Part shown: positions 50,906 to 61,092 of the stretch, piece by piece
How positions within the stretch are numbered: position 1 is the stretch's first letter
Layout of the letters: each line of letters opens with the position of its first letter
DNA from: Nostoc sp. FACHB-152
Lineage (GTDB): Bacteria > Cyanobacteriota > Cyanobacteriia > Cyanobacteriales > Nostocaceae
Length of the DNA: 64,000 nucleotides
Assembly (NCBI RefSeq): GCF_014697475.1
Contig: NZ_JACJRV010000026.1
Location: 1-64,000, forward strand
Reading direction: 5' to 3'
Translations under genes and position numbers: made by a program
Notes under the pieces: model-generated
The model's database searches: none
What the model saw: the letters and a program-made list of their open reading frames with translations, nothing else
Told to the model about the DNA's origin: nothing

Positions 50906-52555
50906 TTAGCGATTTTTTTTCTTGCTTGCTTCTTCAAGCTCTTCATTTTTTCTTTCTTGCTTATCCAGTACTGGTAGCTTAAATAGCACCCCTGCAAAAA
51001 ACCAATAATATACAGCTACCGGATCAACATCTAGAGGGTAATAATAGGTGTTGTAACTAATAAACAATATAAACACCCATAAAGCAGCTCCGTAACTGCG
51101 GAAATTACGGTTTTTTACTGAGCGATATGCTTTAAAGGCAGTAAATGTCAGGGTGGTAACTAAACCCAAAAAACCTAGTACACCAAAAATCCCAATTTCA
51201 TATAAAAGTTTGGGATAATAGGTTTCTACTAGTTTTGTCTGGCCCAATGCTCGCGCCGAGTTAGTAGCTCGGCCTAAGCCACTACCCAAAGGCCCATCAA
51301 CAGCTTTTAAATTTTCTTCAAATTGTCCAACAATAAACTCTTGGGGAGGTGAAGCTTCCCAACGACTGCTAAAACTGTCTAACCTTTCTTGTACAACCGT
51401 AGGATTACTTATAACTGCAATTCCTAAAATTAAACCTAGTCCCACAGCCATCGGAATGAAACGTTTTAGGTTGACAAGTTGGCCTGTGAGCAATAGCAAA
51501 ATCACAAAGCAGGTGGGTACTAAAGCTAATGCAATTCTTTGCCCAGAAACTACAGCATTAATAAAGACTGTAACTAACGAACCTAAGCTGATCAACCGCC
51601 AAATAATTGATGGGTCACTAAAGCCAGTAGCAAAGGTGAAAAAGGTGCTAGAAATTAAAAACCATGCCCACTGCCAAGGAGCCACAAAGGTTCCTGGTAA
51701 GCGAATCATTCCTTGGCTGGGACTGTAAACTAAAGAGCCACCAAAATAGCAACGAGCTTCTAAAGTTGCTTTAAACAAAGCACTTCCTTCTGCATTTTTT
51801 GTGCCTTCACATATTCCAGTTAATAGCAACAAGTATTGAATAATTCCCAAAATACAGCAGCTTAATATCAGAACAATCTGTAAGCGCGACAGTACTAGAA
51901 AATCTTTTTTATTGCGAATGAGATAATAAGCACAACCAATTAAGGGGACGTATCCTAAAAATACTTTTAGTCCTAAAATTCCCATACCTATAGGAACTTC
52001 TTTGGGTGCTGCTTTCAACAGCCCCGCAGGAGGTGGATTGAATTGCTGTCCACCATTGACAAACACGAGCGTTAACAAACAAGACCCCAATAAAATATAC
52101 AGAGGAGTCTTGATGCTGTTGACAGGAATTAAGGGGATTCCTTGCTTACGGCAAGTTTGCCACAATGCTATTAAGGCTGGAATATAGAAAGAATCTTTAG
52201 CTAATTGCAGGATCGGACTGTTACCAATGTAATAGGTGATAGTACCGCCAAAAGGCACATAAATTATGAAAGCGAATAAAGCCTCGCGGGGGTATTTGTA
52301 GCAAAGAGCAATAATAATAACTGACAAAACAGCAGGTAATGCTGCTTTAATACCACCTACTAAAAACAATATAAAGCCTAAGGATAAACCACCAAATAGA
52401 GCTTTATTCAGCAAACTAGTAAATTCTTGGCGGGCTTTGGTCGCCTTACGCTTTAGGGCTAGCTGTTCTTTCAGGCTCAGAACGGGAGCTTCTTGTTTAG
52501 CTTGTTTTTTCTTGGATTTTTTAGATTTTTGGGATTTAGACTTTAATTTTGGCAT
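50906..52555 (-). CDS. hpsL: O-antigen-ligase-like membrane protein, HpsL-like
   Basis: A 549-residue membrane protein with about ten hydrophobic segments. The N-terminus is strongly basic (PKLKSKSQKSKKSKKKQAKQ), a feature of HpsL. The large loop between later membrane segments holds GTFVAPWQWAWFL and GSGLGRATNSARALG, similar to Wzy/WaaL-type O-antigen polymerases and ligases. It probably polymerises or ligates the repeat units made by the following three glycosyltransferases. HpsL is needed for hormogonium polysaccharide and gliding in Nostoc; the assignment is by similarity of order and features. Confidence 0.75.
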   Translation of the reverse strand: MPKLKSKSQKSKKSKKKQAKQEAPVLSLKEQLALKRKATKARQEFTSLLNKALFGGLSLGFILFLVGGIKAALPAVLSVIIIALCYKYPREALFAFIIYVPFGGTITYYIGNSPILQLAKDSFYIPALIALWQTCRKQGIPLIPVNSIKTPLYILLGSCLLTLVFVNGGQQFNPPPAGLLKAAPKEVPIGMGILGLKVFLGYVPLIGCAYYLIRNKKDFLVLSRLQIVLILSCCILGIIQYLLLLTGICEGTKNAEGSALFKATLEARCYFGGSLVYSPSQGMIRLPGTFVAPWQWAWFLISSTFFTFATGFSDPSIIWRLISLGSLVTVFINAVVSGQRIALALVPTCFVILLLLTGQLVNLKRFIPMAVGLGLILGIAVISNPTVVQERLDSFSSRWEASPPQEFIVGQFEENLKAVDGPLGSGLGRATNSARALGQTKLVETYYPKLLYEIGIFGVLGFLGLVTTLTFTAFKAYRSVKNRNFRSYGAALWVFILFISYNTYYYPLDVDPVAVYYWFFAGVLFKLPVLDKQERKNEELEEASKKKNR

Positions 52556-52834
52556 AGCAGAGCTTTAGCCTATCAGCCTGTAAATATAAATTGCCATTGC
52601 ATATAAGAGCTTTTAGTATTTTTTGCTTAATCCCAAAAGCTAACACCCGATAATAACATATGTAAATTTTGTGTCTAATCAGGCTGGGCAAATTTGATTA
52701 AATAGCAAAAGATTAATCACAGGCGATCGCACTACGCGGTGATGTAAGTCAGAATGTAATTAGCACTTTCAGCAGCTTTACGAAAACAAGCTTTCTAATA
52801 AATAAAGTTGAATAAATCAAACCACGTCCCAAAT

Positions 52835-52868
52835 AAAAAAGCGCCCCCTTTTCAGGAGACGCTTTTTT
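52835..52868 (-). terminator. Rho-independent terminator of psbA
   Basis: On the minus strand the sequence reads AAAAAAGCGTCTCC, a short loop, then GGGGGCGCTTTTTT, a GC stem followed by a T-run 20 bp after the psbA stop. Confidence 0.85.
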
Positions 52869-52887
52869 ATCTAACTAAGCTTTTAGA

Positions 52888-53970
52888 TTAGCCGTTGATA
52901 GCAGGAGCGCTGATAGCAACAGGAGCAACTTCACCAGCAGCCAAGTCTAAGGGGAAGTTGTGAGCGTTACGCTCGTGCATTACTTCCATACCCAAGTTGG
53001 CACGGTTGATGATGTCAGCCCAGGTGTTGATGACGCGACCTTGAGAGTCAATCACAGATTGGTTGAAGTTGAAACCGTTCAAGTTGAACGCCATTGTGCT
53101 GATACCTAAAGCGGTAAACCAGATACCGACTACAGGCCATGCAGCCAAGAAGAAGTGCAAGGAACGGCTGTTGTTGAAGGACGCGTATTGGAAGATTAAG
53201 CGACCGAAGTAACCGTGTGCAGCTACGATGTTGTAGGTTTCTTCTTCTTGACCGAACTTGTAACCGTAGTTTTGAGATTCGGTTTCGGTTGTTTCACGAA
53301 CCAAGGAAGAAGTTACCAAACTTCCGTGCATTGCAGAGAACAAAGAACCGCCGAATACACCAGCCACACCTAACATATGGAAGGGGTGCATTAGGATGTT
53401 GTGTTCTGCTTGGAACACGATCATGAAGTTGAAGGTGCCGGAGATACCCAAGGGCATACCGTCAGAGAAGGAACCTTGACCGATGGGGTAGATCAAGAAT
53501 ACTGCGGCAGCAGATGCCAAAGGCGCAGAGTATGCTACGCAGATCCAAGGACGCATACCCAAGCGGTAAGACAATTCCCACTGACGACCGAGGTAGCAAG
53601 CGCAACCGATCAAGAAGTGGAAAATTACCAATTGGTATGGGCCACCGTTGTACAACCACTCATCTAAGGAAGCTGCTTCCCAAATGGGGTAGAAGTGCAA
53701 ACCGATAGCGTTAGAAGAAGGAACAACTGCACCAGAGATGATGTTGTTGCCGTAGATTAAAGAACCTGCTACTGGTTCACGGATACCATCGATGTCTACT
53801 GGAGGAGCAGCGATGAAGGCGATTACGAAGCAGGTGGTTGCAGCTAGCAAGGTAGGAATCATCAATACACCGAACCAACCGATATAAATCCGGTTTTCGG
53901 TGCTGGTGATCCACTCGCAGAACCGCTCCCATACGTTGGCGCTAGAGCGCTGTTGTAAGGTTGTGGTCAT
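52888..53970 (-). CDS. psbA: Photosystem II D1 protein, Gln130 form
   Basis: A 360-residue D1 reaction-centre protein of the thylakoid membrane. It carries Tyr161 (TyrZ), Asp170, Glu189, His190, His198, Ser264, and His272. Residue 130 is Gln, the form used in low light (D1:1 type), which changes the pheophytin hydrogen bond. The C-terminal extension after Ala344 is 16 residues ([16 protein letters not shown]) and is cleaved by CtpA. It is transcribed alone and ends in a clear terminator. Confidence 0.98.
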   Translation of the reverse strand: MTTTLQQRSSANVWERFCEWITSTENRIYIGWFGVLMIPTLLAATTCFVIAFIAAPPVDIDGIREPVAGSLIYGNNIISGAVVPSSNAIGLHFYPIWEAASLDEWLYNGGPYQLVIFHFLIGCACYLGRQWELSYRLGMRPWICVAYSAPLASAAAVFLIYPIGQGSFSDGMPLGISGTFNFMIVFQAEHNILMHPFHMLGVAGVFGGSLFSAMHGSLVTSSLVRETTETESQNYGYKFGQEEETYNIVAAHGYFGRLIFQYASFNNSRSLHFFLAAWPVVGIWFTALGISTMAFNLNGFNFNQSVIDSQGRVINTWADIINRANLGMEVMHERNAHNFPLDLAAGEVAPVAISAPAING

Positions 53971-54025
53971 TTTCTTATGATTGCTTTATTTTTTAGGATG
54001 TCGGTAGGTGTTTCTACCTTCCACT

Positions 54026-54054
54026 AAATTAGAAGCATAATTTAGTTTTGTAAA
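54026..54054 (-). promoter_or_regulatory. Predicted psbA promoter and 5' leader hairpin
   Basis: On the minus strand TTTACA (54049-54054) is followed after 17 nt by TAATTT (54026-54031). TTTACA is the usual -35 of psbA. The leader contains a small inverted repeat (GGTAG AAACAC CTACC) just downstream, about 35 nt before the ATG. The -10 box is weak. Confidence 0.45.
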
Positions 54055-54139
54055 GCTATTTTAATTAAGTATATTTTATTAATAGTATTAATTTTTTTAA
54101 TGAATCGCGTCCACTGCCGCGATTCATCACTTTTGAGGA

Positions 54140-54490
54140 TCAGCCAGGAGGCCAAACCATGTACCTTCCTCCTAAAATATGCAGATGTAAATGATAGACA
54201 GTTTGACCACCATCAGCATCAGTGTTGATCACAACGCGATAACCGTTTTCCAAGCCTGCTTCTTGGGCAACACGCTTGGCAGTTAGTAATAAATGTCCCA
54301 ACAAAGCCGCATCTTGAGGTTCGGCATCAGCTAATTTAGCTATGAGTTTTTTGGGAATAACAAGGATATGAACTGGTGCTTGTGGGTTAACATCTTTAAA
54401 GGCCAGGGCTAAATCATCCTCATAAACTATATTGGCTGGAATTTCCCGCCGGATAATCTTACTAAAAATTGTCTCTGTGGTTTCACTCAT
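54140..54490 (-). CDS. HIT-family hydrolase (HinT-like)
   Basis: A 116-residue protein with the His triad motif [10 protein letters not shown] near the C-terminus and the fold blocks [38 protein letters not shown]. It probably hydrolyses AMP-linked nucleotides in the cytosol. Transcribed from its own promoter upstream of psbA on the same strand. Confidence 0.93.
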   Translation of the reverse strand: MSETTETIFSKIIRREIPANIVYEDDLALAFKDVNPQAPVHILVIPKKLIAKLADAEPQDAALLGHLLLTAKRVAQEAGLENGYRVVINTDADGGQTVYHLHLHILGGRYMVWPPG

Positions 54491-54555
54491 GCCGATTTAC
54501 TTACTCATCTGCTAGAGATTCTAAAGGTTTAGCGTTATAGAAGAAATATTAAGCA

Positions 54556-56085
54556 ATGCTTGCTAGAGTCTGGAGTGCATCAATTGTCGGCATCGATGCC
54601 GTGAAAGTGGGTGTGGAAGTCGATGTATCGGGGGGACTACCAGGAATTATTGTCTTGGGGTTGCCAGATTCAGCAGTTCAGGAATCAAAGGAAAGGGTAA
54701 AAGCTACTTTAAAAAATGCAGGTTTTGCCTTTCCGATGCGGAAAATTGTGATTAACTTGACTCCGGCTGATTTACGTAAGGAAGGCCCAAGTTTTGATTT
54801 GCCGATTAGTGTAGGAATTTTAGCGGCTTCTGAGCAAATTAATGCTGATTTATTAGGTGATTACTTATTTTTGGGCGAAGTCTCCTTAGATGGTAGCTTA
54901 AGGCCTGTGGCTGGGGTTCTGCCGATAGCTGCTACTGCCCAAAAAATGGGAATTACAGGTTTAGTTGTGCCGGCCGATAATGCCCAAGAAGCGGCGGTGG
55001 TAAAAGGACTAGCTGTTTATGGTTGTAAAACTTTAGCGGAAGTAGTTGATTTATTAAATAATCCAGGAAGTTCTAAACCTGTACAGATAGATAATGCAGT
55101 AGTAACAGTTTCAGTATCTTATCCTAGTGCAGATTTACACGATGTTAAAGGACAAGCTCATGCGCGCCGTGCATTAGAAATTGCAGCAGCAGGCGGACAC
55201 AATTTGATTTTTGTAGGGCCGCCAGGTAGTGGCAAAACTATGCTTGCTAGACGCTTATCAGGCATTTTACCACCACTAGAATTTACAGAAGCATTAGAAG
55301 TAACTCGAATTCACTCGGTTGCTGGTTTATTAAAAAATCGTGGTACTCTAGTACGCGATCGCCCTTTCCGCAGTCCCCATCACTCTGCATCCGGGCCTTC
55401 TTTGGTTGGCGGTGGTAGTTTTCCTCGCCCTGGAGAAATCTCGCTATCTCATCGTGGTGTATTGTTTTTGGATGAGTTGACGGAGTTTAAGCGCGATGTC
55501 TTAGAATTTTTGCGTCAGCCTTTAGAAGACGGCTATGTAACCATTTCCCGTACTAAACAATCAGTCGTTTTTCCCGCACAGTTTACTTTAGTGGCGAGTA
55601 CTAATCCCTGCCCTTGCGGTTACTACGGCGATACTATTCAACAGTGTACCTGTTCACCCAGACAACGAGAACAATATTGGGCAAAGCTTTCCGGGCCGTT
55701 GATGGACAGGATTGATTTGCAAGTGGCTGTGAATCGATTAAAGCCAGAGGAAATTACCCAACAACCTACAGGAGAGTCATCAATAATAGTACGGGAACGA
55801 GTTCAACAAGCACGCGATCGCACAATTTCCCGCTTTCAAACTGAGCCAAATCTGCGTTGCAATGCCCAAATGCAAAGCAGCCATCTGCAAAAATGGTGCA
55901 AGCTAGATGATGGTAGCCGCTATTTATTAGAAGCAGCTATTAAGAAATTAGGTTTATCAGCTAGAGCGAGCGATCGCATTCTCAAAGTTGCACGCACTAT
56001 TGCAGATTTAGCTGGAGAGGATGCTCTGCAAGCCCACCATGTAGCAGAAGCAATTCAATATCGCACCATCGATAGGATGCTATAG
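54556..56085 (+). CDS. YifB/ComM-type Mg-chelatase-like AAA+ ATPase
   Basis: A 509-residue protein. The N-terminal part has the Lon-protease-like fold (SIVGIDAVKVGVEVDVSGGL, GLPDSAVQESKERV). The AAA+ part has Walker A GPPGSGKT and Walker B GVLFLDELTEF, sensor 1 TLVASTNPCPCGYY, and the C-terminal Mg_chelatase_C region (SARASDRILKVARTIADL). The family includes ComM, a branch-migration helicase used in natural transformation. Cyanobacteria commonly have one copy. Confidence 0.94.
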   Translation: MLARVWSASIVGIDAVKVGVEVDVSGGLPGIIVLGLPDSAVQESKERVKATLKNAGFAFPMRKIVINLTPADLRKEGPSFDLPISVGILAASEQINADLLGDYLFLGEVSLDGSLRPVAGVLPIAATAQKMGITGLVVPADNAQEAAVVKGLAVYGCKTLAEVVDLLNNPGSSKPVQIDNAVVTVSVSYPSADLHDVKGQAHARRALEIAAAGGHNLIFVGPPGSGKTMLARRLSGILPPLEFTEALEVTRIHSVAGLLKNRGTLVRDRPFRSPHHSASGPSLVGGGSFPRPGEISLSHRGVLFLDELTEFKRDVLEFLRQPLEDGYVTISRTKQSVVFPAQFTLVASTNPCPCGYYGDTIQQCTCSPRQREQYWAKLSGPLMDRIDLQVAVNRLKPEEITQQPTGESSIIVRERVQQARDRTISRFQTEPNLRCNAQMQSSHLQKWCKLDDGSRYLLEAAIKKLGLSARASDRILKVARTIADLAGEDALQAHHVAEAIQYRTIDRML

Positions 56086-56339
56086 GAATCTGGTTTGATT
56101 ACTGAACATACTTGTGTAATTAGGCAATAGGCAATAGAAATGAAGGCTGATAACAATGTACTGATTTTAAAAAAAATCAAATACTAGTCTTACATGAGCA
56201 GGGAAACAGAAGTAAATAGGGCTTATTTGTAGCCTTCACATAATCGTCGTATTGAGCAAACTAAATTTTCGTTTTTATTTGTGATTAGAGAAATCTACAA
56301 GGGAACAATGAAAACAAGTATTACATTTTACTTAAATTT
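56086..56339. other. Intergenic region before the GAF histidine kinase
   Basis: AT-rich, with a short AATAGGC array (about 56121-56138). No open frame or clear promoter boxes. It must hold the kinase promoter. Confidence 0.5.
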
Positions 56340-59300
56340 ATGACAACAAACGGTTATGAAATCTCACATCGCTTAGATCAGAACGACTGTCATGAGCAAC
56401 TAGCATTAGTAGTTCAGTATCAAAAAATTTTGGCGCGAATTCTAAGTAAAATCCGTGCATCTGTAAACTTAGAATCTCTGTGTTCGACTTCTTGCCAAGA
56501 TATTTGCCGGCAACTGAAAATTGAGCGTGTGGCAATTTACCGCTTTAACTCAGACTGGAGTGGTAGTTTCATCAACCGTTTTGGTTTTGCAGAACCACCT
56601 TGGAATACATTAACTGCCTTTGGGCAAGACTTAGTATGGCAAGATTCCCATTTGCAAGAAACCCAGGGAGGTCGATATCGTAAAAATGAGCCGTTTGCTG
56701 TGGCTGATATTTACGATGCCGGACACGCTCGTTGTCATGTTGAGGTGTTAGAACAGTTTCAAATTCGGGCGTATGCGATCGCGCCGATTTTCATTGGTGC
56801 AAAATTATGGGGATTACTTGCTGCCTATCAACACTCTGCACCGCGAGAGTGGCATCCTAACGAAGTCGAATTTATAGGGCAAGCCGCTAGCCATCTTGGT
56901 GTGGCAATGCAGCAGGCAGAAATTTTAGAACAAACCAAACAACGCACAGCAGAACTGCAAGATGCGATCGCACGCCAACGGGCGTTGACAGAAGTCGTAG
57001 GGAATATCCGCTCGTCTGTGAACCCTGGGATTATTTTAGATACCGCTTGTCAAGAACTTTGCAAACTCCTGAAGCTAGAACGGGCAGCAGTTTACCACTT
57101 CCATGAAGATTGGAGTGGTGAATTTGTCAGTCAATTTGGCATGGTAGAAGCACAGTGGGATAGAAGTCATCCCTTTGGCAAAAATCTCGTTTGGGAAGAC
57201 ACCCACCTGCAAGAAACCAAAGGTGGACGCTACCGCAATAACGAAACTTTCACAGTCAACGATATTTACCAAGCCGGACACTCACGTTGTCATATTGATA
57301 TTCTTGAGCAATTCAAGATTCGGGCATATATGTTAGCACCCATATTCATTGGGCCAAAACTCTGGGGACTAGTAGCCGCCTATCAACATTCTGGCCCACG
57401 CCAATGGGCAAATTACGAAGTTGAGTTTCTCGGACAAGTGGGCGCACAACTGGGAGTGGCAATTCAGCAAGCAGAGAATTTGGCGCAATCGAAACAACAG
57501 GCAATGGCTTTGCAAGATGCGATCGCTCGTCAACGCGCACTCACAGAAGTTGTTGGTAAAATTCGCTCCTCTCTAGACATTGATTTGATTCTCAAAACCA
57601 CTTGTCAGGAAGTATGCAAACTGCTGCGAGTTGAGCGAGTCGGCGTTTATCGCTTTAATCCAGACTGGAGTGGTGAATTCGTCAGCCATTTCGGCATGGT
57701 AGAAGCACAGTGGGATAGTATCAATCCCTTTGGCAAAAACCTCGTTTGGGAAGATACTCACCTACAAGAAACTAAAGGCGGACGCTACCGCAACAATGAA
57801 AATTTTGCTGTCAATGATATCTACCAAGCCGGACACTCACGCTGTCACCTAGATATTTTAGAACAGTTCAAAATCCGCGCCTATGTGTTAACTCCTATTT
57901 TTGTAGGACGAAATCTTTGGGGATTGCTGGCTGCTTATCAACATTCTGCGCCGCGCCAGTGGGATAGCGTGGAAGTAGAATTTTTAGGACAAGTCGCCAG
58001 CCAACTGGGAGTAGCACTGCAAAGTTCGGAAATGATGGTTCAAGTGCAAACTCGCGCTGATGAACTGCATCAATCAGCCGAACAGCGACGCATTTTATTT
58101 GATTTGGTCGTCAAAATTCGAGAATTGATAGATTTAGAGATAATTTTAAAAACTACAGTACAGGAAGTCAGGCGATCGCTAGAAGCAGATCGAGTCGGCA
58201 TTTTCCGCTTTGACTCTGATGTCGGTTTTTGTAGTGGTGAATTTGTTGCTGAGGATGTGCTGCCCAAATTTGACTCTGCCTTGGCTGTAAAAGTGCAAGA
58301 TTATTGCTTTGGCGACAATTTTGCACCACAATATCGCCAAGGGCAAGTACAAGTGATCTCAGATGTCAACAGTGTTGGGACTAAAGTACCTCATCTTGAT
58401 GTCATTGAGCGATTTCAAGTCAAAGCACAGATTGTTGTTCCACTAATGGAAGGAGACGAACTGTGGGGATTATTATGCATTCATCAATGCACTCATCCCC
58501 GTAATTGGGAAGAGGCTGAATTAGAATTTGTCACCCAAGTCGCAGCTCAAATCAGTGTCGCCCTCCGTCAGGCTAACTTGTTCCAACAATCCAGTTTACT
58601 AGGCCAAACCCGTGAAGAAGCAAATCAACTGGCACAAGCACTCAATGATCTACGTACTGCCCAAATGCAAATTATCCACGCGGAAAAAATGGCAAGCTTG
58701 GGACAACTGGTTGCGGGGGTTGCCCACGAAATTAATAATCCGATTAATTTCATTCACGGCAATTTACAATACGCACACCAATACACACAAGACTTACTTA
58801 ACTGTTTAGAACTTTATCGACATTATCATCCAGACTCTGCACCAGAGATTCAAGAGTTTTTCAAGAAAGCGGAAATAGATTTTTTATTCGATGATCTACC
58901 CAAATTATTCCAATCTATGCAGGTTGGTACTGAGCGTATTTGCGAAATTGTCACATCTTTACGCAATTTTTCGCGTTTAGATGAAGCTGAATTTAAAGTA
59001 GCGAATATTCACGAAGGTATCGACAGTACTTTGATGATTTTGCAACATCGGTTAAAACCATCAAGCGATAGCCCTACAATTTATGTGAGCAAAGACTATG
59101 ATAACTTGCCTTTAATAGAATGCTATCCTGGACAGCTTAATCAGGTCTTTATGAATTTGTTATCTAATGCTATTGATGCGTTAGAAGAGCGCAACGCGCA
59201 AGCGACTCCCGAAGTGATTGCAGCACAGCCCAGCAAAATCCGCATTTCTACATCTGTTATAAATAATGACTGGATTTCCATTAGGATTGCTGATAATGGA

Positions 59301-59507
59301 CTTGGTATGGACGAAACAGTACTTTCTCGCCTATTTGATCCATTTTTCACCACTAAGATCGTTGGAAAAGGTACAGGGTTAGGGCTTTCAATTAGCTACA
59401 AAATCGTCACAGATAAACACAAGGGAAAGATTTACTGCAAATCTGAACTTGGTAAAGGTACAGAGTTTATTGTTGAATTACCGATTAATCAGGCGATCGC
59501 TAAATAA
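56340..59507 (+). CDS. Soluble histidine kinase with three near-identical Cys-His GAF domains and a fourth divergent one
   Basis: A 1055-residue sensor kinase without membrane segments. Three GAF domains (about 30-190, 215-375, 400-560) share GRYRKNE/GRYRNNE, DIYxAGHxRCH and LEQFxIRAY. The Cys residues fall at C132, C317 and C502, exactly 185 apart. A fourth GAF (about 585-745) has Pro684 instead of Cys. The Cys-His pair is placed as in cyanobacteriochromes, but the usual HQC after WGLL is replaced by YQH. The kinase core follows: H-box VAHEINNPINFIHGN with H796, N-box NLLSNAIDALEE, and G-boxes ADNGLGMDE and GKGTGLGLSI. The output partner is not encoded next to it. Confidence 0.92.
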   Translation: MTTNGYEISHRLDQNDCHEQLALVVQYQKILARILSKIRASVNLESLCSTSCQDICRQLKIERVAIYRFNSDWSGSFINRFGFAEPPWNTLTAFGQDLVWQDSHLQETQGGRYRKNEPFAVADIYDAGHARCHVEVLEQFQIRAYAIAPIFIGAKLWGLLAAYQHSAPREWHPNEVEFIGQAASHLGVAMQQAEILEQTKQRTAELQDAIARQRALTEVVGNIRSSVNPGIILDTACQELCKLLKLERAAVYHFHEDWSGEFVSQFGMVEAQWDRSHPFGKNLVWEDTHLQETKGGRYRNNETFTVNDIYQAGHSRCHIDILEQFKIRAYMLAPIFIGPKLWGLVAAYQHSGPRQWANYEVEFLGQVGAQLGVAIQQAENLAQSKQQAMALQDAIARQRALTEVVGKIRSSLDIDLILKTTCQEVCKLLRVERVGVYRFNPDWSGEFVSHFGMVEAQWDSINPFGKNLVWEDTHLQETKGGRYRNNENFAVNDIYQAGHSRCHLDILEQFKIRAYVLTPIFVGRNLWGLLAAYQHSAPRQWDSVEVEFLGQVASQLGVALQSSEMMVQVQTRADELHQSAEQRRILFDLVVKIRELIDLEIILKTTVQEVRRSLEADRVGIFRFDSDVGFCSGEFVAEDVLPKFDSALAVKVQDYCFGDNFAPQYRQGQVQVISDVNSVGTKVPHLDVIERFQVKAQIVVPLMEGDELWGLLCIHQCTHPRNWEEAELEFVTQVAAQISVALRQANLFQQSSLLGQTREEANQLAQALNDLRTAQMQIIHAEKMASLGQLVAGVAHEINNPINFIHGNLQYAHQYTQDLLNCLELYRHYHPDSAPEIQEFFKKAEIDFLFDDLPKLFQSMQVGTERICEIVTSLRNFSRLDEAEFKVANIHEGIDSTLMILQHRLKPSSDSPTIYVSKDYDNLPLIECYPGQLNQVFMNLLSNAIDALEERNAQATPEVIAAQPSKIRISTSVINNDWISIRIADNGLGMDETVLSRLFDPFFTTKIVGKGTGLGLSISYKIVTDKHKGKIYCKSELGKGTEFIVELPINQAIAK

Positions 59508-59518
59508 TTTACAGCAGG

Positions 59519-59541
59519 AAACAGGCAATAGGCAATAGGGG
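59519..59541. repeat. AATAGGC heptamer array
   Basis: GGCAATAGGCAATAGGGGTG after the kinase gene. Same family as in the CIS operon gaps and near 62830. Confidence 0.7.
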
Positions 59542-59669
59542 TGAAAGCCTGTTGGTATATGGCTTTGTTCTTAAAATCTGTATCTCATTTACCTGCAATG
59601 TGCTGTATATTACTAGGAAACAGGGAGAAAAGTTTCTTCCCTGTTACTTACTGACACCCATTTGTAACT

Positions 59670-60638
59670 TTAATTTATTGAAACTAAACTTGGTTCTGAT
59701 TTAACACTGCTAGATATTTGTTGCCGTTGTTCCAGTTCATCTAAAAATTGAATTGTCAAATCTTCTAGCTTTCTTGATGCCATAGGTTCAATGAATTTAT
59801 CTAAAGGATTCAAATCTACAACATAATTTCCAATTTGAATGCCAACAGGTTCTAGGTGCTTACCTGGAATTTCTTCGTGAAGCAGAGGAAACTTTTTATT
59901 TCGCAGTTGTTGAATAAACCAGAGTACGTCACTTTTTTGTATATCTTTATCTTTTTCGCTGCCAGCAATTGTATCTTTATCAAACGAAATTAGGGCAGTT
60001 AAATTAAACAAATTACTATTTTCAACTAAGCATTGAGTTTGTTTACGTGTAGGCAATACTCCCAAACCAAACTTATCTAAGAAACGCGCGATGAACGCTA
60101 ACGGTTGGGGAACTGCACTTTCTGTATCACTAATATCAGGTGCAATCAATAAAGATGGTTGACCTTTAATTGATGGTTTTTCTGCAAGCATACGTTCTAC
60201 ACTCTTTTGTATGGCTTGCAATTGACGTTCACTATTTTCAGTACATTCTTCTACAATATTTTCTGGCTCATCACCGCTTAAAAATTCTAATAAGGTGATA
60301 TATTTACATCCTAAACTGTGACCAATCCAAAAATATTTTGTCTTATCTTGATATATATGATTTTGGTAATTCAAGCTGGCAGCTATCTTGCTGATTTCTT
60401 CGCTAAGGATAGCTTGTTCTTGAAGTAAACTAACTGCGATCGGCCAATGTTGAAAACTAAATCTAAAAGGTAAAGCAATAATTGTATAACCTTCGGCAAA
60501 TAGCTTTCTTAAAAAGTAGCGATAAAAAATAGTGGGGAAAGTTCCAAAAAAAGCACCGCCAATAAATTGCACTACGCCTTTGGGGTTGGGATGAATAGCT
60601 ACCCAGCTATGAGAGACTGGGCGAAATTTAAATTCCAT
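59670..60638 (-). CDS. DUF1350 alpha/beta-hydrolase-like protein
   Basis: A 322-residue protein of the cyanobacteria/plant DUF1350 family: WVAIHPNPKGVVQFIGGAFFG, YRYFLRKLFAEGYTIIALPF, and the nucleophile elbow GHSLGCK. Later blocks are LIAPDISDTESAVP and LEPVGIQIG. It may be a lipase-like enzyme; substrate not known. Transcribed alone. No signal peptide. Confidence 0.88.
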   Translation of the reverse strand: MEFKFRPVSHSWVAIHPNPKGVVQFIGGAFFGTFPTIFYRYFLRKLFAEGYTIIALPFRFSFQHWPIAVSLLQEQAILSEEISKIAASLNYQNHIYQDKTKYFWIGHSLGCKYITLLEFLSGDEPENIVEECTENSERQLQAIQKSVERMLAEKPSIKGQPSLLIAPDISDTESAVPQPLAFIARFLDKFGLGVLPTRKQTQCLVENSNLFNLTALISFDKDTIAGSEKDKDIQKSDVLWFIQQLRNKKFPLLHEEIPGKHLEPVGIQIGNYVVDLNPLDKFIEPMASRKLEDLTIQFLDELEQRQQISSSVKSEPSLVSIN

Positions 60639-60733
60639 ATATTTGTAACTCCTGCCTGCAAAATTTAAAAATTAATCTGATATTAGGAGCTACAAATAAA
60701 TATGTGATTATTCCAGATGAGAGCAAAATCTTT

Positions 60734-61030
60734 TTAATTGTTCACTGCATCTTTTTTGGTGGTTTGGTCAGTATCCAACATAGAGTGATTACAACAGTGT
60801 TCCCCATCTGTAGATTTTACTTCTGGTACTGGGTCATAACCTCCAGGATGGAATGGATGACAACGCAAAATCCGACGGATAGCCATCCAGCCACCACGCC
60901 ACACGCCAAATCTCTCAATGGCTTGAATGGCATACATCGAACAAGTTGGCTGAAACCGACAAGTCGGGGGAAACAGTGGCGAAATAAACATTCTGTAACC
61001 TTTAATTAGCCAAATGAATAATAATTTCAT
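60734..61030 (-). CDS. yidD: Membrane protein insertion efficiency factor
   Basis: A 98-residue YidD protein: [40 protein letters not shown] and [16 protein letters not shown]. The two Cys of TCRFQPTC are invariant. It supports insertion of membrane proteins with YidC. In most bacteria it is next to rnpA or yidC, but here it is alone, which is usual in cyanobacteria. The last ~25 residues (after PVPE) are a non-conserved hydrophilic tail. Confidence 0.95.
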   Translation of the reverse strand: MKLLFIWLIKGYRMFISPLFPPTCRFQPTCSMYAIQAIERFGVWRGGWMAIRRILRCHPFHPGGYDPVPEVKSTDGEHCCNHSMLDTDQTTKKDAVNN

Positions 61031-61092
61031 CCTTGTAGCCTAAATCTTATAAATTAAAAACAAAGGTAAAAGTTCTCTATCTTGTAGTATCT

